The notes under the pieces were generated by a model. That model searched no databases and was not told the origin of the DNA. It saw only the letters and a program-made list of their open reading frames with translations. A DNA stretch of 64,000 nucleotides, taken from contig JADQBB010000024.1 in NCBI GenBank assembly GCA_016903695.1, positions 1 through 64,000 of the forward strand, read 5' to 3'. Below, one piece after another: positions 22,559 to 31,057 of this stretch. The translations under genes and the position numbers were made by a program. Numbering within the stretch: position 1 is the stretch's first letter; each line of letters starts with the position of its first letter. Source of the DNA: Chlorogloea purpurea SAG 13.99. GTDB lineage: Bacteria > Cyanobacteriota > Cyanobacteriia > Cyanobacteriales > Microcystaceae.

Positions 22559-23047
22559 TTAGTGGCAAACTCCGGTATAGGTTTCGTTACCGTGAACCAC
22601 TTTAAAAGTACGTAAATTATTTTCTAGGGTAAAACTTACCGGAGTTCCCGCTTCGGTCTTACCCGCGAAACGATTATTTTTTTGATGTACGGTAATCGCC
22701 TTACCTACGGGTTTCATTTCCGGGGAAGTAGCCGCCTCGAAATCATCTACTATGATCCGTTTATTCGTCTTGTCGATGACGAGAATTTGCCCTTCGTATA
22801 CATCGCTCACGGGAGACACCAAGGTGACGGATACGGGTTGTTTTTCCTTCATGGAAGCGTTATCGATCACGGAAGTATAAGCGTAGATTCTCACACCCGC
22901 GGCAGTCTTACCTTTAGCGGCGCACATAAGGCCATCGCCAAGGCTAGGGGCGAGCGTTTGTGCTGATACGGGCGAGAGCACCTCACTAGAAAATGCTAAA
23001 AAAACACCCGTAATTAATAGAGACATACGTTGGGATTTATTCGACAT
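22559..23047 (-). CDS. Small secreted protein of unknown function
   Basis: 162 residues from the ATG at 23047, which has AGGAGA five to six bases upstream; an earlier ATG at 23083 lacks one. A signal peptide ends around residue 30 (VSAQ). Two cysteines, MCAAK near the mature N-terminus and TGVCH at the very end, could form one disulfide. The rest is predicted beta-rich. I do not recognise the family. Confidence 0.6.
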   Translation of the reverse strand: MSNKSQRMSLLITGVFLAFSSEVLSPVSAQTLAPSLGDGLMCAAKGKTAAGVRIYAYTSVIDNASMKEKQPVSVTLVSPVSDVYEGQILVIDKTNKRIIVDDFEAATSPEMKPVGKAITVHQKNNRFAGKTEAGTPVSFTLENNLRTFKVVHGNETYTGVCH

Positions 23048-23361
23048 CAAGTTTCTCCTAGCTCCTTGGATTAAATTTTTCAATCAAAAATATTTCCTAA
23101 ATAGTATGCCTTAGAAAATGAAGAGTTACAAAAAATTCTTAAAATTTAATAAATACCCTGCCCTAGGTGACAAGTACCCCGCTCGCTTTAGTAATTTGGC
23201 ACCAAATGATAAGAAAATAGTCAAGGGATAAATTAAAAAAATTTAGAAAACATGGTTTGATATTATTGTGATTAGCCAATAGTTTTTAGAACCACTTTCA
23301 GGAACAATTAAAATTCCTCTTGCGTGAATATAATGAGTCCATATATGAGTTTGTAGGAAAT

Positions 23362-23850
23362 ATGAACAAAAAAATCAGCGTCATCACCTTAGTCGTATTA
23401 AATGCTCTGTTATTACCGCTCGAGAGCCTTCTGGCCCAAACTCAGTTTCCCGAACCTTTCGCCTATCCTACCCAGAACCAATCACAAACACAACAACAAG
23501 AGGATCACTTCGCCTGTTATACTTGGGCGAAACAAGAAACCGGGGTCGATCCATCTCAATTATCCCCCACTACCACCAGTCAATCTTCGCAACAGGGAAC
23601 GGTTTTACGTACTACCGCTAAAGGTTCCCTAGCCGGTACTGCCATCGGAGCGATCGCCGGTAACACCGGAGAAGGTGCCGCTATCGGTGCGGGAGTAGGA
23701 GCGCTGACGGGATTCATTCGTAAACGGGAAGCCCAACAACAAGCCCAACAGCAACAAGCTCAAGCTAATGTCGAAGAACAGCAACGATTACAGACTTACT
23801 ATCGGGCTTGGACGGCTTGTATGGACGGTAAAGGTTATACGGTTAAATAA
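23362..23850 (+). CDS. Secreted glycine-zipper protein
   Basis: 162 residues from the ATG at 23362, chosen because the signal peptide starts there (MNKKISVITL, ending SLLAQ). The middle (about 85-115) has GSLAGTAIGAIAGNTGEGAA, a glycine-zipper repeat that packs in membranes, followed by a Gln/Ala-rich run and ending with ACMDGKGY. Proteins of this type (YMGG/DUF-type) sit in the outer envelope of many proteobacteria and cyanobacteria. Two cysteines, in HFACYTW and WTACMDG, may pair. The CLC gene starts two bases after the stop. Confidence 0.65.
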   Translation: MNKKISVITLVVLNALLLPLESLLAQTQFPEPFAYPTQNQSQTQQQEDHFACYTWAKQETGVDPSQLSPTTTSQSSQQGTVLRTTAKGSLAGTAIGAIAGNTGEGAAIGAGVGALTGFIRKREAQQQAQQQQAQANVEEQQRLQTYYRAWTACMDGKGYTVK

Positions 23851-23852
23851 TC

Positions 23853-25136
23853 GTGAAGCGATTTATCGAAACCCATACCTCACCCTTCCGTTTACTGGTA
23901 GTACAAGCTTCCCTAGTCGGAGTCTTGACCGGTTTAGTGTGGGTTATCTTCGCGGGGGCGATCGATCTCATCACCCGGTGGAGGGAAATCATCGTTTCTC
24001 AGGGGCCAATTTTCCCGGTACGGGTAGTGATCGCTACCTTGGTTTCCGGGACGATGGTGACGGTAGCCATGATCCTGTGCCGTAGTTTCGCCCGTGAAAC
24101 TTTAGGAGGCGGCATAGCTTTCATGGAAGGGGTACTAGACGGATTTTTCTCTATACGTCCGAAGCGAATCTTAGGGGTAAAGGGCGTGAGTAGCCTTTTA
24201 ATCCTCGCGAGCGGTATGCCCCTGGGGCCGGAAGGGCCGATCATTCAGATGGGGGGAGCGATCGGGGCATTAATCTCTAAAATCTATCGCGTATCGGCGG
24301 ACAGGGGGAAAATTCTCGCCGCCTCTGGAATCGGGGCGGCGATGGCGGCGGCTTTTAACGCTCCCCTGGGGGGTATATTGGTAGTGATGGAAGAGTTCCG
24401 CCCGGAATTCGAGAATCGTATAGAGGCTTGGCACTCGGTAATTTTCTCCGTGGTGGGAGCAACGATCGTCGGCCGCTTGATTTCCGGTACTGCCCCAGTT
24501 TTTTCCGTAGAGCGATTCGCCACGCCTTCCTTTTATTCTCTCTGGATTTTTGCGCTCTTGGGTATCTTACTGGGAATAGTGGGTTATTGGTTTAACAGGC
24601 TTTTCTTCTGGTTCTCCGATTTATTCTCTAAACTTCCTTGGAGCGCCGTCATACTCGGCTGCTTTATCGGCGCGCTCACGGTTCTCACCCCTGTATTGAC
24701 CGGCGATGGTTTCGACGTGGTAACTTGGGCGTTCAATAATCATCAGAGGGGATGGATACTGTTACTGATATTCGCGGCTCGTTTCCTGTTGACGATTCTC
24801 TGTGGATCTACAGGGGCCCCCGGTGGTTTGTATATGCCACTTCTCGCTCTGGCAACGATCTTCAGTTTGGGATTCGCCCGCGAGATGCACTTTTTCTTCC
24901 CCGGTTTTTTACCTCACCCGGAAATTTTAGCGATCGCTGGCACCGCGGCGCTGATCTCGGCCACCTCGCGAACGCCCCTAGCGGCGATCGTCATCACCGT
25001 GGAGATCACCGATAATTATGAATTACTCCTAGCGATGATTGTCTGTTCCCTATTTTCTCTCGTCACGGCGGAAAAATTGGGAGGAGAACCTATATTCAGC
25101 GTTCTTCTCCGCAGAAGTCTTCATCGAGATAATTAA
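23853..25136 (+). CDS. CLC-type chloride/proton exchanger
   Basis: 427 residues, about 10-12 membrane helices. SGMPLGPEGP (120-129) is the chloride filter; E127 matches the gating Glu148 of E. coli ClcA. NAPLGGILVVMEEFRPEF (169-186) has E180/E181, matching E202/E203, the proton-side glutamate, so an antiporter is more likely than a channel. GSTGAPGGLYMP further on is the second filter loop. The GTG start is two bases after the previous stop; no strong RBS is visible. The last four bases overlap the convergent gene at 25133. Family certain; coupling inferred from residues. Confidence 0.9.
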   Translation: MKRFIETHTSPFRLLVVQASLVGVLTGLVWVIFAGAIDLITRWREIIVSQGPIFPVRVVIATLVSGTMVTVAMILCRSFARETLGGGIAFMEGVLDGFFSIRPKRILGVKGVSSLLILASGMPLGPEGPIIQMGGAIGALISKIYRVSADRGKILAASGIGAAMAAAFNAPLGGILVVMEEFRPEFENRIEAWHSVIFSVVGATIVGRLISGTAPVFSVERFATPSFYSLWIFALLGILLGIVGYWFNRLFFWFSDLFSKLPWSAVILGCFIGALTVLTPVLTGDGFDVVTWAFNNHQRGWILLLIFAARFLLTILCGSTGAPGGLYMPLLALATIFSLGFAREMHFFFPGFLPHPEILAIAGTAALISATSRTPLAAIVITVEITDNYELLLAMIVCSLFSLVTAEKLGGEPIFSVLLRRSLHRDN

Positions 25137-25693
25137 TAGTAGCCCACACCGCGAGCGCCGGCCCCTACGCCGTGAAACCCAGGTCCCACTCCGCCGCCCG
25201 CGCCGATCCAGTCGATAAATAATGCTGTCGTCCCGCCTTTTTCCGGTAGGGTGCCTTCGATGACTTTGTATTTATACACTAAATCTTTCCCGTCGATCTT
25301 GGGACGACTGATCTCTATCACGGCGATCGTATTATCTTGACGACCCGGTTCATAAATCGAGATCGTGGCATTAGGAGGGTCGCTAGAGAAGTTGTCCGGG
25401 CCTTCCCCGGCTTTCCATTCGTCCATATAAGCGGCCATGGTTAAATTACCGGCTATCCGGTTGGGACGATCGGAAAAATAGAGAGTTTGTTGGTTCACGT
25501 TGACAAGTCGCAGAGTTTTTGTCGCTTGGTCTATTTTGACATCTTCGGCTGTCTGTACGAACATTAACTGTACTTTTTCCGTAGAAGTTTCTTTGGGCGA
25601 AGAAATACTAGGTAGTCCCCACCCCATAACCACTAAAGATATTATGCCAACAAGGAAAGATTGACGGGGGCGGAATTGATGAAAGTTCGTCAT
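25133..25693 (-). CDS. Secreted protein of unknown function with Gly-rich tail
   Basis: 186 residues. An N-terminal membrane segment (about 12-30) acts as signal or anchor. The body has LMFVQTAEDVKID and TLYFSDRPNRIAG, beta-rich and similar to small secreted proteins I have seen in several bacterial groups but cannot name. The last 25 residues are Gly-rich (GAGGGVGPGFHGVGAGARG). It lies 15 bases after the next minus-strand gene, probably one operon, and its stop overlaps the CLC gene end. Confidence 0.55.
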   Translation of the reverse strand: MTNFHQFRPRQSFLVGIISLVVMGWGLPSISSPKETSTEKVQLMFVQTAEDVKIDQATKTLRLVNVNQQTLYFSDRPNRIAGNLTMAAYMDEWKAGEGPDNFSSDPPNATISIYEPGRQDNTIAVIEISRPKIDGKDLVYKYKVIEGTLPEKGGTTALFIDWIGAGGGVGPGFHGVGAGARGVGYY

Positions 25694-25708
25694 TATTTAT
25701 TACCTTAA

Positions 25709-26008
25709 TTATTGGGCGGGCATCGGCTGTTCCATACAGGTTTTCAGTTCTTGTTTCTGGGCGGGAGTAAGGATTTTACCTATCTGTTCCAGCTTTTGTA
25801 ACTGTGTCAGGTTTGGCTGTTGCATCACCCCTTTGATCGCTTGTGCCTGTGCTACCTGAACCGTCATCTGACCCACACAATTTTCAAAATGCTCTTTTGT
25901 CGGGTTTTGTTGAGGGTTTTGTGCCAAGGTCTTCGCCGAAGGTAATCCGATCATGACTAACTGAGAAATGGCGACGAATAAGGGTAATCGGCTGGAAATT
26001 TTATTCAT
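25709..26008 (-). CDS. Small secreted protein of unknown function
   Basis: 99 residues with a signal peptide ending near residue 29 (TLAQ). Mature part is helical and Gln-rich, with two cysteines (ENCVGQ, KTCMEQ) and LTPAQKQELKTCME at the end, reminiscent of the short Spy/periplasmic helical proteins but not assignable. GGAGG stands ten bases before the ATG. First gene of a probable pair with the gene at 25133. Confidence 0.55.
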   Translation of the reverse strand: MNKISSRLPLFVAISQLVMIGLPSAKTLAQNPQQNPTKEHFENCVGQMTVQVAQAQAIKGVMQQPNLTQLQKLEQIGKILTPAQKQELKTCMEQPMPAQ

Positions 26009-26246
26009 TATTAAAGTACCTCCATTTTATACATGTATTTATAACTCGATTAACCGTATTCTTACTTTAAAGATTTATAAAGGTTTTATTTATAAAACGA
26101 TCGTAAATCATTACTATGCCTGTGCTGAAGGCAGATGAATTACATTTAGCTTGAGAATTTAATAATACACATCCAATCTAAGTATTAGCTCATTTAAAAG
26201 ATTTTTCTTGCCATTTCGTGCCAAATATATAATACACAATGTCGAA

Positions 26247-26281
26247 AGTAACCAGTGACTAGCCACCGGTTACTGGTTACT
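26247..26281. repeat. Inverted repeat upstream of psaC (10-bp arms)
   Basis: AGTAACCAGT at 26247-26256 pairs with ACTGGTTACT at 26272-26281 across a 15-base loop. The right arm also contains the tandem heptamer GGTTACT repeated twice. It may be a leftover of a short dispersed cyanobacterial repeat. Confidence 0.6.
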
Positions 26282-26305
26282 AGGCAAAGTGCGACCGGCC
26301 ACACT

Positions 26306-26323
26306 CACTTGGCGAGCCAAGTG
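26306..26323. repeat. Perfect palindrome upstream of psaC
   Basis: CACTTGGC at 26306-26313 and GCCAAGTG at 26316-26323 around a two-base centre. It could be an operator-like site or a hairpin in the psaC leader, about 115 bases before the ATG. No U-run follows, so it does not look like a terminator. Confidence 0.5.
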
Positions 26324-26438
26324 TTACAGAATTTGAAGTTATGTCACCAATTAGGAAAGGGAGAGATGACTGTGCTGTAAACTAGCCCATAAACCCGAAA
26401 TTTAACAAGGAGAACACTCAGTAAGGAGTTAATACTAA

Positions 26439-26684
<246 letters not shown>

Positions 26685-26713
26685 AACCTTTTATTGCTCT
26701 TAGCAAAGCGGTT

Positions 26714-26739
26714 AAAAGAGGATCGATCGATCCTCTTTT
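26714..26739. terminator. Bidirectional intrinsic terminator between psaC and the AEC gene
   Basis: A perfect 26-base palindrome with GAGGATCGATC in its centre, starting with AAAA and ending with TTTT (26740 is also T), so it can end transcription of psaC on the plus strand and of the AEC transporter gene on the minus strand. Confidence 0.85.
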
Positions 26740-26741
26740 TC

Positions 26742-27626
26742 TTATAAAATTGCCAATAACACCCATAAACTGAAAAAACTAGCGAGGGTCGTCACCACGA
26801 CACTGCGGGAAATCACCCCCACATCCCCCCCGAATTCTGTCACTAACACCACGCTATTAATAGCTGTTGGCATAGCACTCTGTAGAATTAAAATTTTCAA
26901 ATCCAATCCCGATAAGCCCAATACTAAACCAACTCCGTAGGCAACTATAGGGGCGATCGCTAATTTTAAAATCGTCCCCAGTAGCTCGTATTTACCCATA
27001 CTTAAGGTGGTGTGGGCTAATTGCATACCCAGAATGATCAACGCTAGAGGAATACTAGCCTGTCCGAGGATGTTAATGCCTTTGTCTATACTGAAGGGCA
27101 GATGGATAGAAAAGACCCGTAACCCGATACCCGATAACATCGCCGGAAGCAGGGGTAATCCCAGAATTAAGCGCAACCCCGATATAAAACCCTTACCCCT
27201 CAGTAGAGCGGGGGTGATACCGAAGAGGAGTATACTGGAGCCGATCATATAGATGATAGCCCGTTCCAATCCTGCCGCGCCGAGAGCGAAACTGGCCACT
27301 GGTAGGCCCATATTGCCGTTATTGGGTAACAACGCACAAGCGATGAGACTTTTTTCCACGGAATCGGGTATGGACAAGCACACACTTAATATTTTTGTCA
27401 AGCCGTACATGAGTATCGAGACGAGGGCAAAACCCCCCAAGATACTCAAACTGTTATGAACTTCTAGAGTTGTGTTATACAAACCATCGGTGACTAAGGC
27501 GGGGGCGAGAACATAAACGGTTATCTGGGATAGGGAATGAACTTCCACGCTCAATTTACGCCCGGCAACCCAGCCGATGAAGATGATCACGGCGACGGGT
27601 AGGAGGGCGGAAAGGATAGCTATCAT
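26742..27626 (-). CDS. AEC-family transporter
   Basis: 294 residues with about ten hydrophobic helices and the AEC signature NNGNMGLPVASFALG near 102-116. The auxin-efflux-carrier (bile/arsenite/riboflavin/Na+ superfamily) proteins move small organic acids in bacteria; substrate not predictable here. The stop codon lies just past the shared palindromic terminator with psaC. It is followed upstream by the FGE-like gene at a 14-base distance on the same strand, a possible two-gene unit. Confidence 0.85.
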   Translation of the reverse strand: MIAILSALLPVAVIIFIGWVAGRKLSVEVHSLSQITVYVLAPALVTDGLYNTTLEVHNSLSILGGFALVSILMYGLTKILSVCLSIPDSVEKSLIACALLPNNGNMGLPVASFALGAAGLERAIIYMIGSSILLFGITPALLRGKGFISGLRLILGLPLLPAMLSGIGLRVFSIHLPFSIDKGINILGQASIPLALIILGMQLAHTTLSMGKYELLGTILKLAIAPIVAYGVGLVLGLSGLDLKILILQSAMPTAINSVVLVTEFGGDVGVISRSVVVTTLASFFSLWVLLAIL

Positions 27627-27640
27627 GAGATGGTAAGGGG

Positions 27641-28543
27641 TTACGGGGAGTCAAATTCGTCGCACATTACCCTAAAGCCTACATCATACAAAGTGGCGTT
27701 GGGGTCGAGTTTACCGCGGAAAGCCGAGCGACATTTTCGCGGGCTACCATTCCAAGAGCCGCCCCGCAGGATTCTTTTACTTTCTTCGCCCCCTGACCTC
27801 CAGGTACTACCGTCCGCGGGTGCGCCTTCATAATTATCGTGGGCTGGGTCATCGCACCATTCTCTAACGTTACCGTGGAGGTCGTATAGTCCCAAGGGGT
27901 TGGCGAAGGGAAAATAATTCACCGATGTACTTTCCTTTCTATCTTCTCCTAACTTGCCCTTGGCATAATTTCCACGACTACAGATTCTGCCCATGTAATC
28001 CCAATGAACGCCCGAATAGTTGGCGAGATCCGTGGAGATGGTGAGACCGCAGTGAAAGGGGGTGATGGTATGGGCACGACACGCGTATTCCCATTGACTC
28101 TCAGAGGGTAGATTATAATTGCGTCCCGTTTTTTTAGCCAGTCGGGCGCAAAATTCTCGCGCTTCCCACCATGATACTTGTTCGATCGGTCGATCGTCCT
28201 CCTCGAAGTGACTCGGATAGGGGTTAAGTTCGGTGTTCACTGCTTCCCATTTGGCTACTACCGCCCATTGTCTCTGGGTCACGGGATATTTCCCCATCAA
28301 AAACCCCTTTAAAGTTACTTCGTGTTGGGGGGATTGGGAAGGATGCCAACCCTCCTCGCCCGGGGGACAACCCATGAGAAATTCGCCCGCGGGAATTTCT
28401 ATCAAGTCTAGATGGACATTCTTACCGAGTATTTCTCGCACTAATCTAGAGGTTACGCTTTTTTGCTCGATTTCCTCGCCCGTTTCATCTAATTGAATCG
28501 TTTTGTACTCGAAATCCAACCACTGGCTCATACCATTGCTCAC
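27641..28543 (-). CDS. Formylglycine-generating-enzyme (SUMF1)-family protein
   Basis: 300 residues; the SUMF1 fold covers about 45-298. Visible landmarks: IPAGEFLMG, GKYPVTQRQW, PIEQVSWWEAREFCARL, NLPSESQWEYACRA, LYDLHGNVREWCDD and RILRGGSWNGSPRKCRSA ending GFRVMC. In cyanobacteria most such proteins act in unknown modification or sensor roles, not as true sulfatase activators. The start could be the GTG at 28543 or the ATG at 28531 four codons later; no clear RBS separates them. Family certain. Confidence 0.85.
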   Translation of the reverse strand: MSNGMSQWLDFEYKTIQLDETGEEIEQKSVTSRLVREILGKNVHLDLIEIPAGEFLMGCPPGEEGWHPSQSPQHEVTLKGFLMGKYPVTQRQWAVVAKWEAVNTELNPYPSHFEEDDRPIEQVSWWEAREFCARLAKKTGRNYNLPSESQWEYACRAHTITPFHCGLTISTDLANYSGVHWDYMGRICSRGNYAKGKLGEDRKESTSVNYFPFANPLGLYDLHGNVREWCDDPAHDNYEGAPADGSTWRSGGEESKRILRGGSWNGSPRKCRSAFRGKLDPNATLYDVGFRVMCDEFDSP

Positions 28544-28747
28544 CGCTACCAGAATATAGTACCCTCATTTGCTGGCGATCGTTTCTATTTTTACCCCCGG
28601 CGATTAGCTATAGTCATCATTACCGTGAATCAATATAATTTTTATTTATAAACGTCTTGAGGTATTGGTATTTTACAAATCCCTGAAATGGAGGCAGTAT
28701 AAAGGCTATAACAATTCACGATCAATTTTTGATTGAGAGAATTACTT

Positions 28748-30475
28748 ATGGTTCCACTAACACTGAATCAGCCCACCGCCGCGAAAAGTCGTCTGACGAT
28801 GCAAATCGTCGATATAGGCTCAGAGACAACCGCTCTCCGCTGTCTCGATTGGGATAGAGACAGATTCGATATAGAATTCGGTCTCAATAACGGTACTACC
28901 TACAACTCTTTTATCATTAAAGGAGAAAAAACCGCCCTCGTAGATACCGCCCATCGCAAATTTGAACAACTTTATTTAGAAGAATTAAAAAAATCCCTCG
29001 ATTTAACAACCTTAGATTATTTAATCATCAGCCACACGGAACCGGATCACAGTGGTTTAGTAAAAGAAATATTGGAACTAGCGCCGGGGGTGACGGTAGT
29101 GGGGGCGAAAGTGGGGATGCAATTTCTAGAGAATATGGTGCATCGTCCCTTCACACAGAAAATCGTTAAAAGTGGCGATCGTTTAGACCTGGGTAACGGA
29201 CACGAACTAGAATTCGTCTCCGCCCCGAATTTACACTGGCCCGACACGATTTTCACCTACGATGCCAAAACCCGCATCCTCTTCACCTGCGATGCCTTCG
29301 GTATGCACTACTGCGACGATCACACTTTCGATGAAGAAACGGATTTAATCGAAGCCGATTTTAAATACTATTATGACTGTCTCATGCGCCCCAACGCCCG
29401 ATCGGTACTAGGTGCGATGAAACGCATGGAAAAATTAGATGTGCAGATTGTAGCCACCGGTCACGGCCCCTTATTAAAACATCATCTGCCCCGCTGGCTT
29501 AATTCCTATCAATCTTGGAGTCAAGAACAAACCGACTCCGATACTTTAGTGGTCATCTTCTACTCGGAAGGCTACGGTCACGGAGAGAAGTTAGCTGGGA
29601 TCATGACCGCCGGATTACATAAAACCGGTGTAGTGGTGGACTCGGTGGATATTAACACCGCCGATCCTCAAGAAGTGCGGGAGTTAGTAGATCAAGCCGC
29701 CGGTTTGATCATCGGTATGCCACCTCAATCTCACAAAGGAGCGCACACCGCCCTCAGTACCATCTTAGCCGTGGCCTATAATAAACAGGCGATCGGTCTC
29801 TATGAATCGGGCGGCGGCGAAGATGAGCCGGTATTCCCCCTGCGGAATAAATTTCAAGAAATCGGTTTGATAGAAGCTTTCCCGCCGATTCTCATCAAAG
29901 AAAGCCTCAATCAAACCGTAGAATTAATCGCCGACGAAGCGGGGACAGATTTAGGGCAGTGGTTGACCCGCGAGAAAACCCTCAAACAGATAAAAGCCAT
30001 TAATAACGATCTCGAAAAAGCTTTAGGGCGCATCAGTAACGGTATCTATTTAATCACCGCCTTGAAAGGGGAAGTATCGGGGGCGATGTTAGCTTCTTGG
30101 GTGACGCAGGCGAGCGTCGAGCCTTTAGGAATAGCGATCGCCGTAGCTAAAGAAAGGGCCATAGTTTCATTCTTACAGGTGGGCGATCGATTCGTCCTCA
30201 ACATCCTGCCGGAAGATAACGCCCAAAGATTGATGAAACACTTTTTGCGGCGATTTCCCCCTGGTGCCGATCGATTCGCCGGTATCAAAACCTATCCCGC
30301 CGAAAACGGGGCCCCCATTCTCGCCGATGCTCTCGCTTACAACGAGTGCGAAGTGACGAGTCGAATGGACTGTGGAGATCACTGGGTTATTTATAGCACG
30401 GTTGTTAGAGGTAGGGTAGCCCGACTCGATGCCCTCACCGCTGTCCACCATCGTAAAGTCGGCAACCATTACTAA
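28748..30475 (+). CDS. flv4: Flavodiiron protein Flv4 (canonical diiron ligands)
   Basis: 575 residues with the cyanobacterial three-domain layout: beta-lactamase-like diiron domain (1-250), flavodoxin-like FMN domain (about 265-400) and C-terminal flavin-reductase domain (about 425-570). The diiron site is canonical, with H96-T-E98-P-D100-H101 and later D/H ligands in FTCDAFGMHYC and ATGHGP. Flv4 is thought to work with Flv2 in light-dependent O2 photoreduction that protects photosystem II. I preferred the ATG at 28748 (GAGAGAA upstream) over the TTG at 28733. Operon: flv4, the PsiE-like gene after 37 bases, then flv2. Confidence 0.93.
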   Translation: MVPLTLNQPTAAKSRLTMQIVDIGSETTALRCLDWDRDRFDIEFGLNNGTTYNSFIIKGEKTALVDTAHRKFEQLYLEELKKSLDLTTLDYLIISHTEPDHSGLVKEILELAPGVTVVGAKVGMQFLENMVHRPFTQKIVKSGDRLDLGNGHELEFVSAPNLHWPDTIFTYDAKTRILFTCDAFGMHYCDDHTFDEETDLIEADFKYYYDCLMRPNARSVLGAMKRMEKLDVQIVATGHGPLLKHHLPRWLNSYQSWSQEQTDSDTLVVIFYSEGYGHGEKLAGIMTAGLHKTGVVVDSVDINTADPQEVRELVDQAAGLIIGMPPQSHKGAHTALSTILAVAYNKQAIGLYESGGGEDEPVFPLRNKFQEIGLIEAFPPILIKESLNQTVELIADEAGTDLGQWLTREKTLKQIKAINNDLEKALGRISNGIYLITALKGEVSGAMLASWVTQASVEPLGIAIAVAKERAIVSFLQVGDRFVLNILPEDNAQRLMKHFLRRFPPGADRFAGIKTYPAENGAPILADALAYNECEVTSRMDCGDHWVIYSTVVRGRVARLDALTAVHHRKVGNHY

Positions 30476-30512
30476 TAATCTCATTTCTCGATTTATTTAT
30501 AGGAGACTCTCA

Positions 30513-31010
30513 ATGTACGAACCAGTTAAAGGCCCCTCTATGCTCGCTCGTGTGGTACAAGCTTTAGAAATGGTGCAGGATTTTATCGTTATCTGTCTTT
30601 GTATCGGACTATTCAGCTTCATGGTTTTAGAGATCAAAGAAATGTTTCTTTCTCTCTTACCGCCGATCGAATTTCGAGTCATCACCGCAGATATTTTATT
30701 TCTATTAATCCTGGTGGAATTATTCCGCCTCCTGATTATCTATCTGCAAGAAAAAAGGGTATCTATCGGTGTGGCCGTTGAAGTTTCTATCGTATCCGTC
30801 CTCAGAGAAGTAATCGTTCACGGTGTCTTAGAAACTCCTTGGACTCAAGTATTAGCCTCCTGTGCTTTCCTCTTGGTTCTCGGTGTGTTAATGGTAATTC
30901 GAGTTTGGTTGCCGCCCACTTTTGAAGGTATCGACCCCGAACAAAAAATGTCGAGACGTTATCAAGCTCAGCATAATAAAGAACTTGTCACTCCTACCCG
31001 ACATTCCTGA
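30513..31010 (+). CDS. PsiE-like membrane protein of the flv4-flv2 operon (Sll0218-like)
   Basis: 165 residues with about four membrane helices (ICLCIGLFSFMVL, ILFLLILVELFRLLIIYL, VSIVSVLREVIVH, and VLASCAFLLVLGVLMVIR). The family is the phosphate-starvation PsiE type, and this exact gene lies between flv4 and flv2 in Synechocystis (sll0218), where it supports photosystem II. AGGAGA sits nine bases before the ATG at 30513; upstream in-frame codons are not used. Position and topology make the call strong. Confidence 0.87.
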   Translation: MYEPVKGPSMLARVVQALEMVQDFIVICLCIGLFSFMVLEIKEMFLSLLPPIEFRVITADILFLLILVELFRLLIIYLQEKRVSIGVAVEVSIVSVLREVIVHGVLETPWTQVLASCAFLLVLGVLMVIRVWLPPTFEGIDPEQKMSRRYQAQHNKELVTPTRHS

Positions 31011-31057
31011 TTCTAATTTTAATCTTGCCCTATTGTTGTAGTTTTTCAAGAAATTTT

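Larger units (their letters stand above)
26009..26438. other. Gene-free stretch upstream of psaC holding the psaC promoter region
   Basis: About 430 bases, AT-rich, with no plausible coding frame. It must hold the psaC promoter on one side and that of the small secreted pair on the other. Two hairpins lie inside it (listed separately). AAGGAG a dozen bases before the psaC ATG is the ribosome site. I could not pick a convincing -10/-35 pair. Confidence 0.5.
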
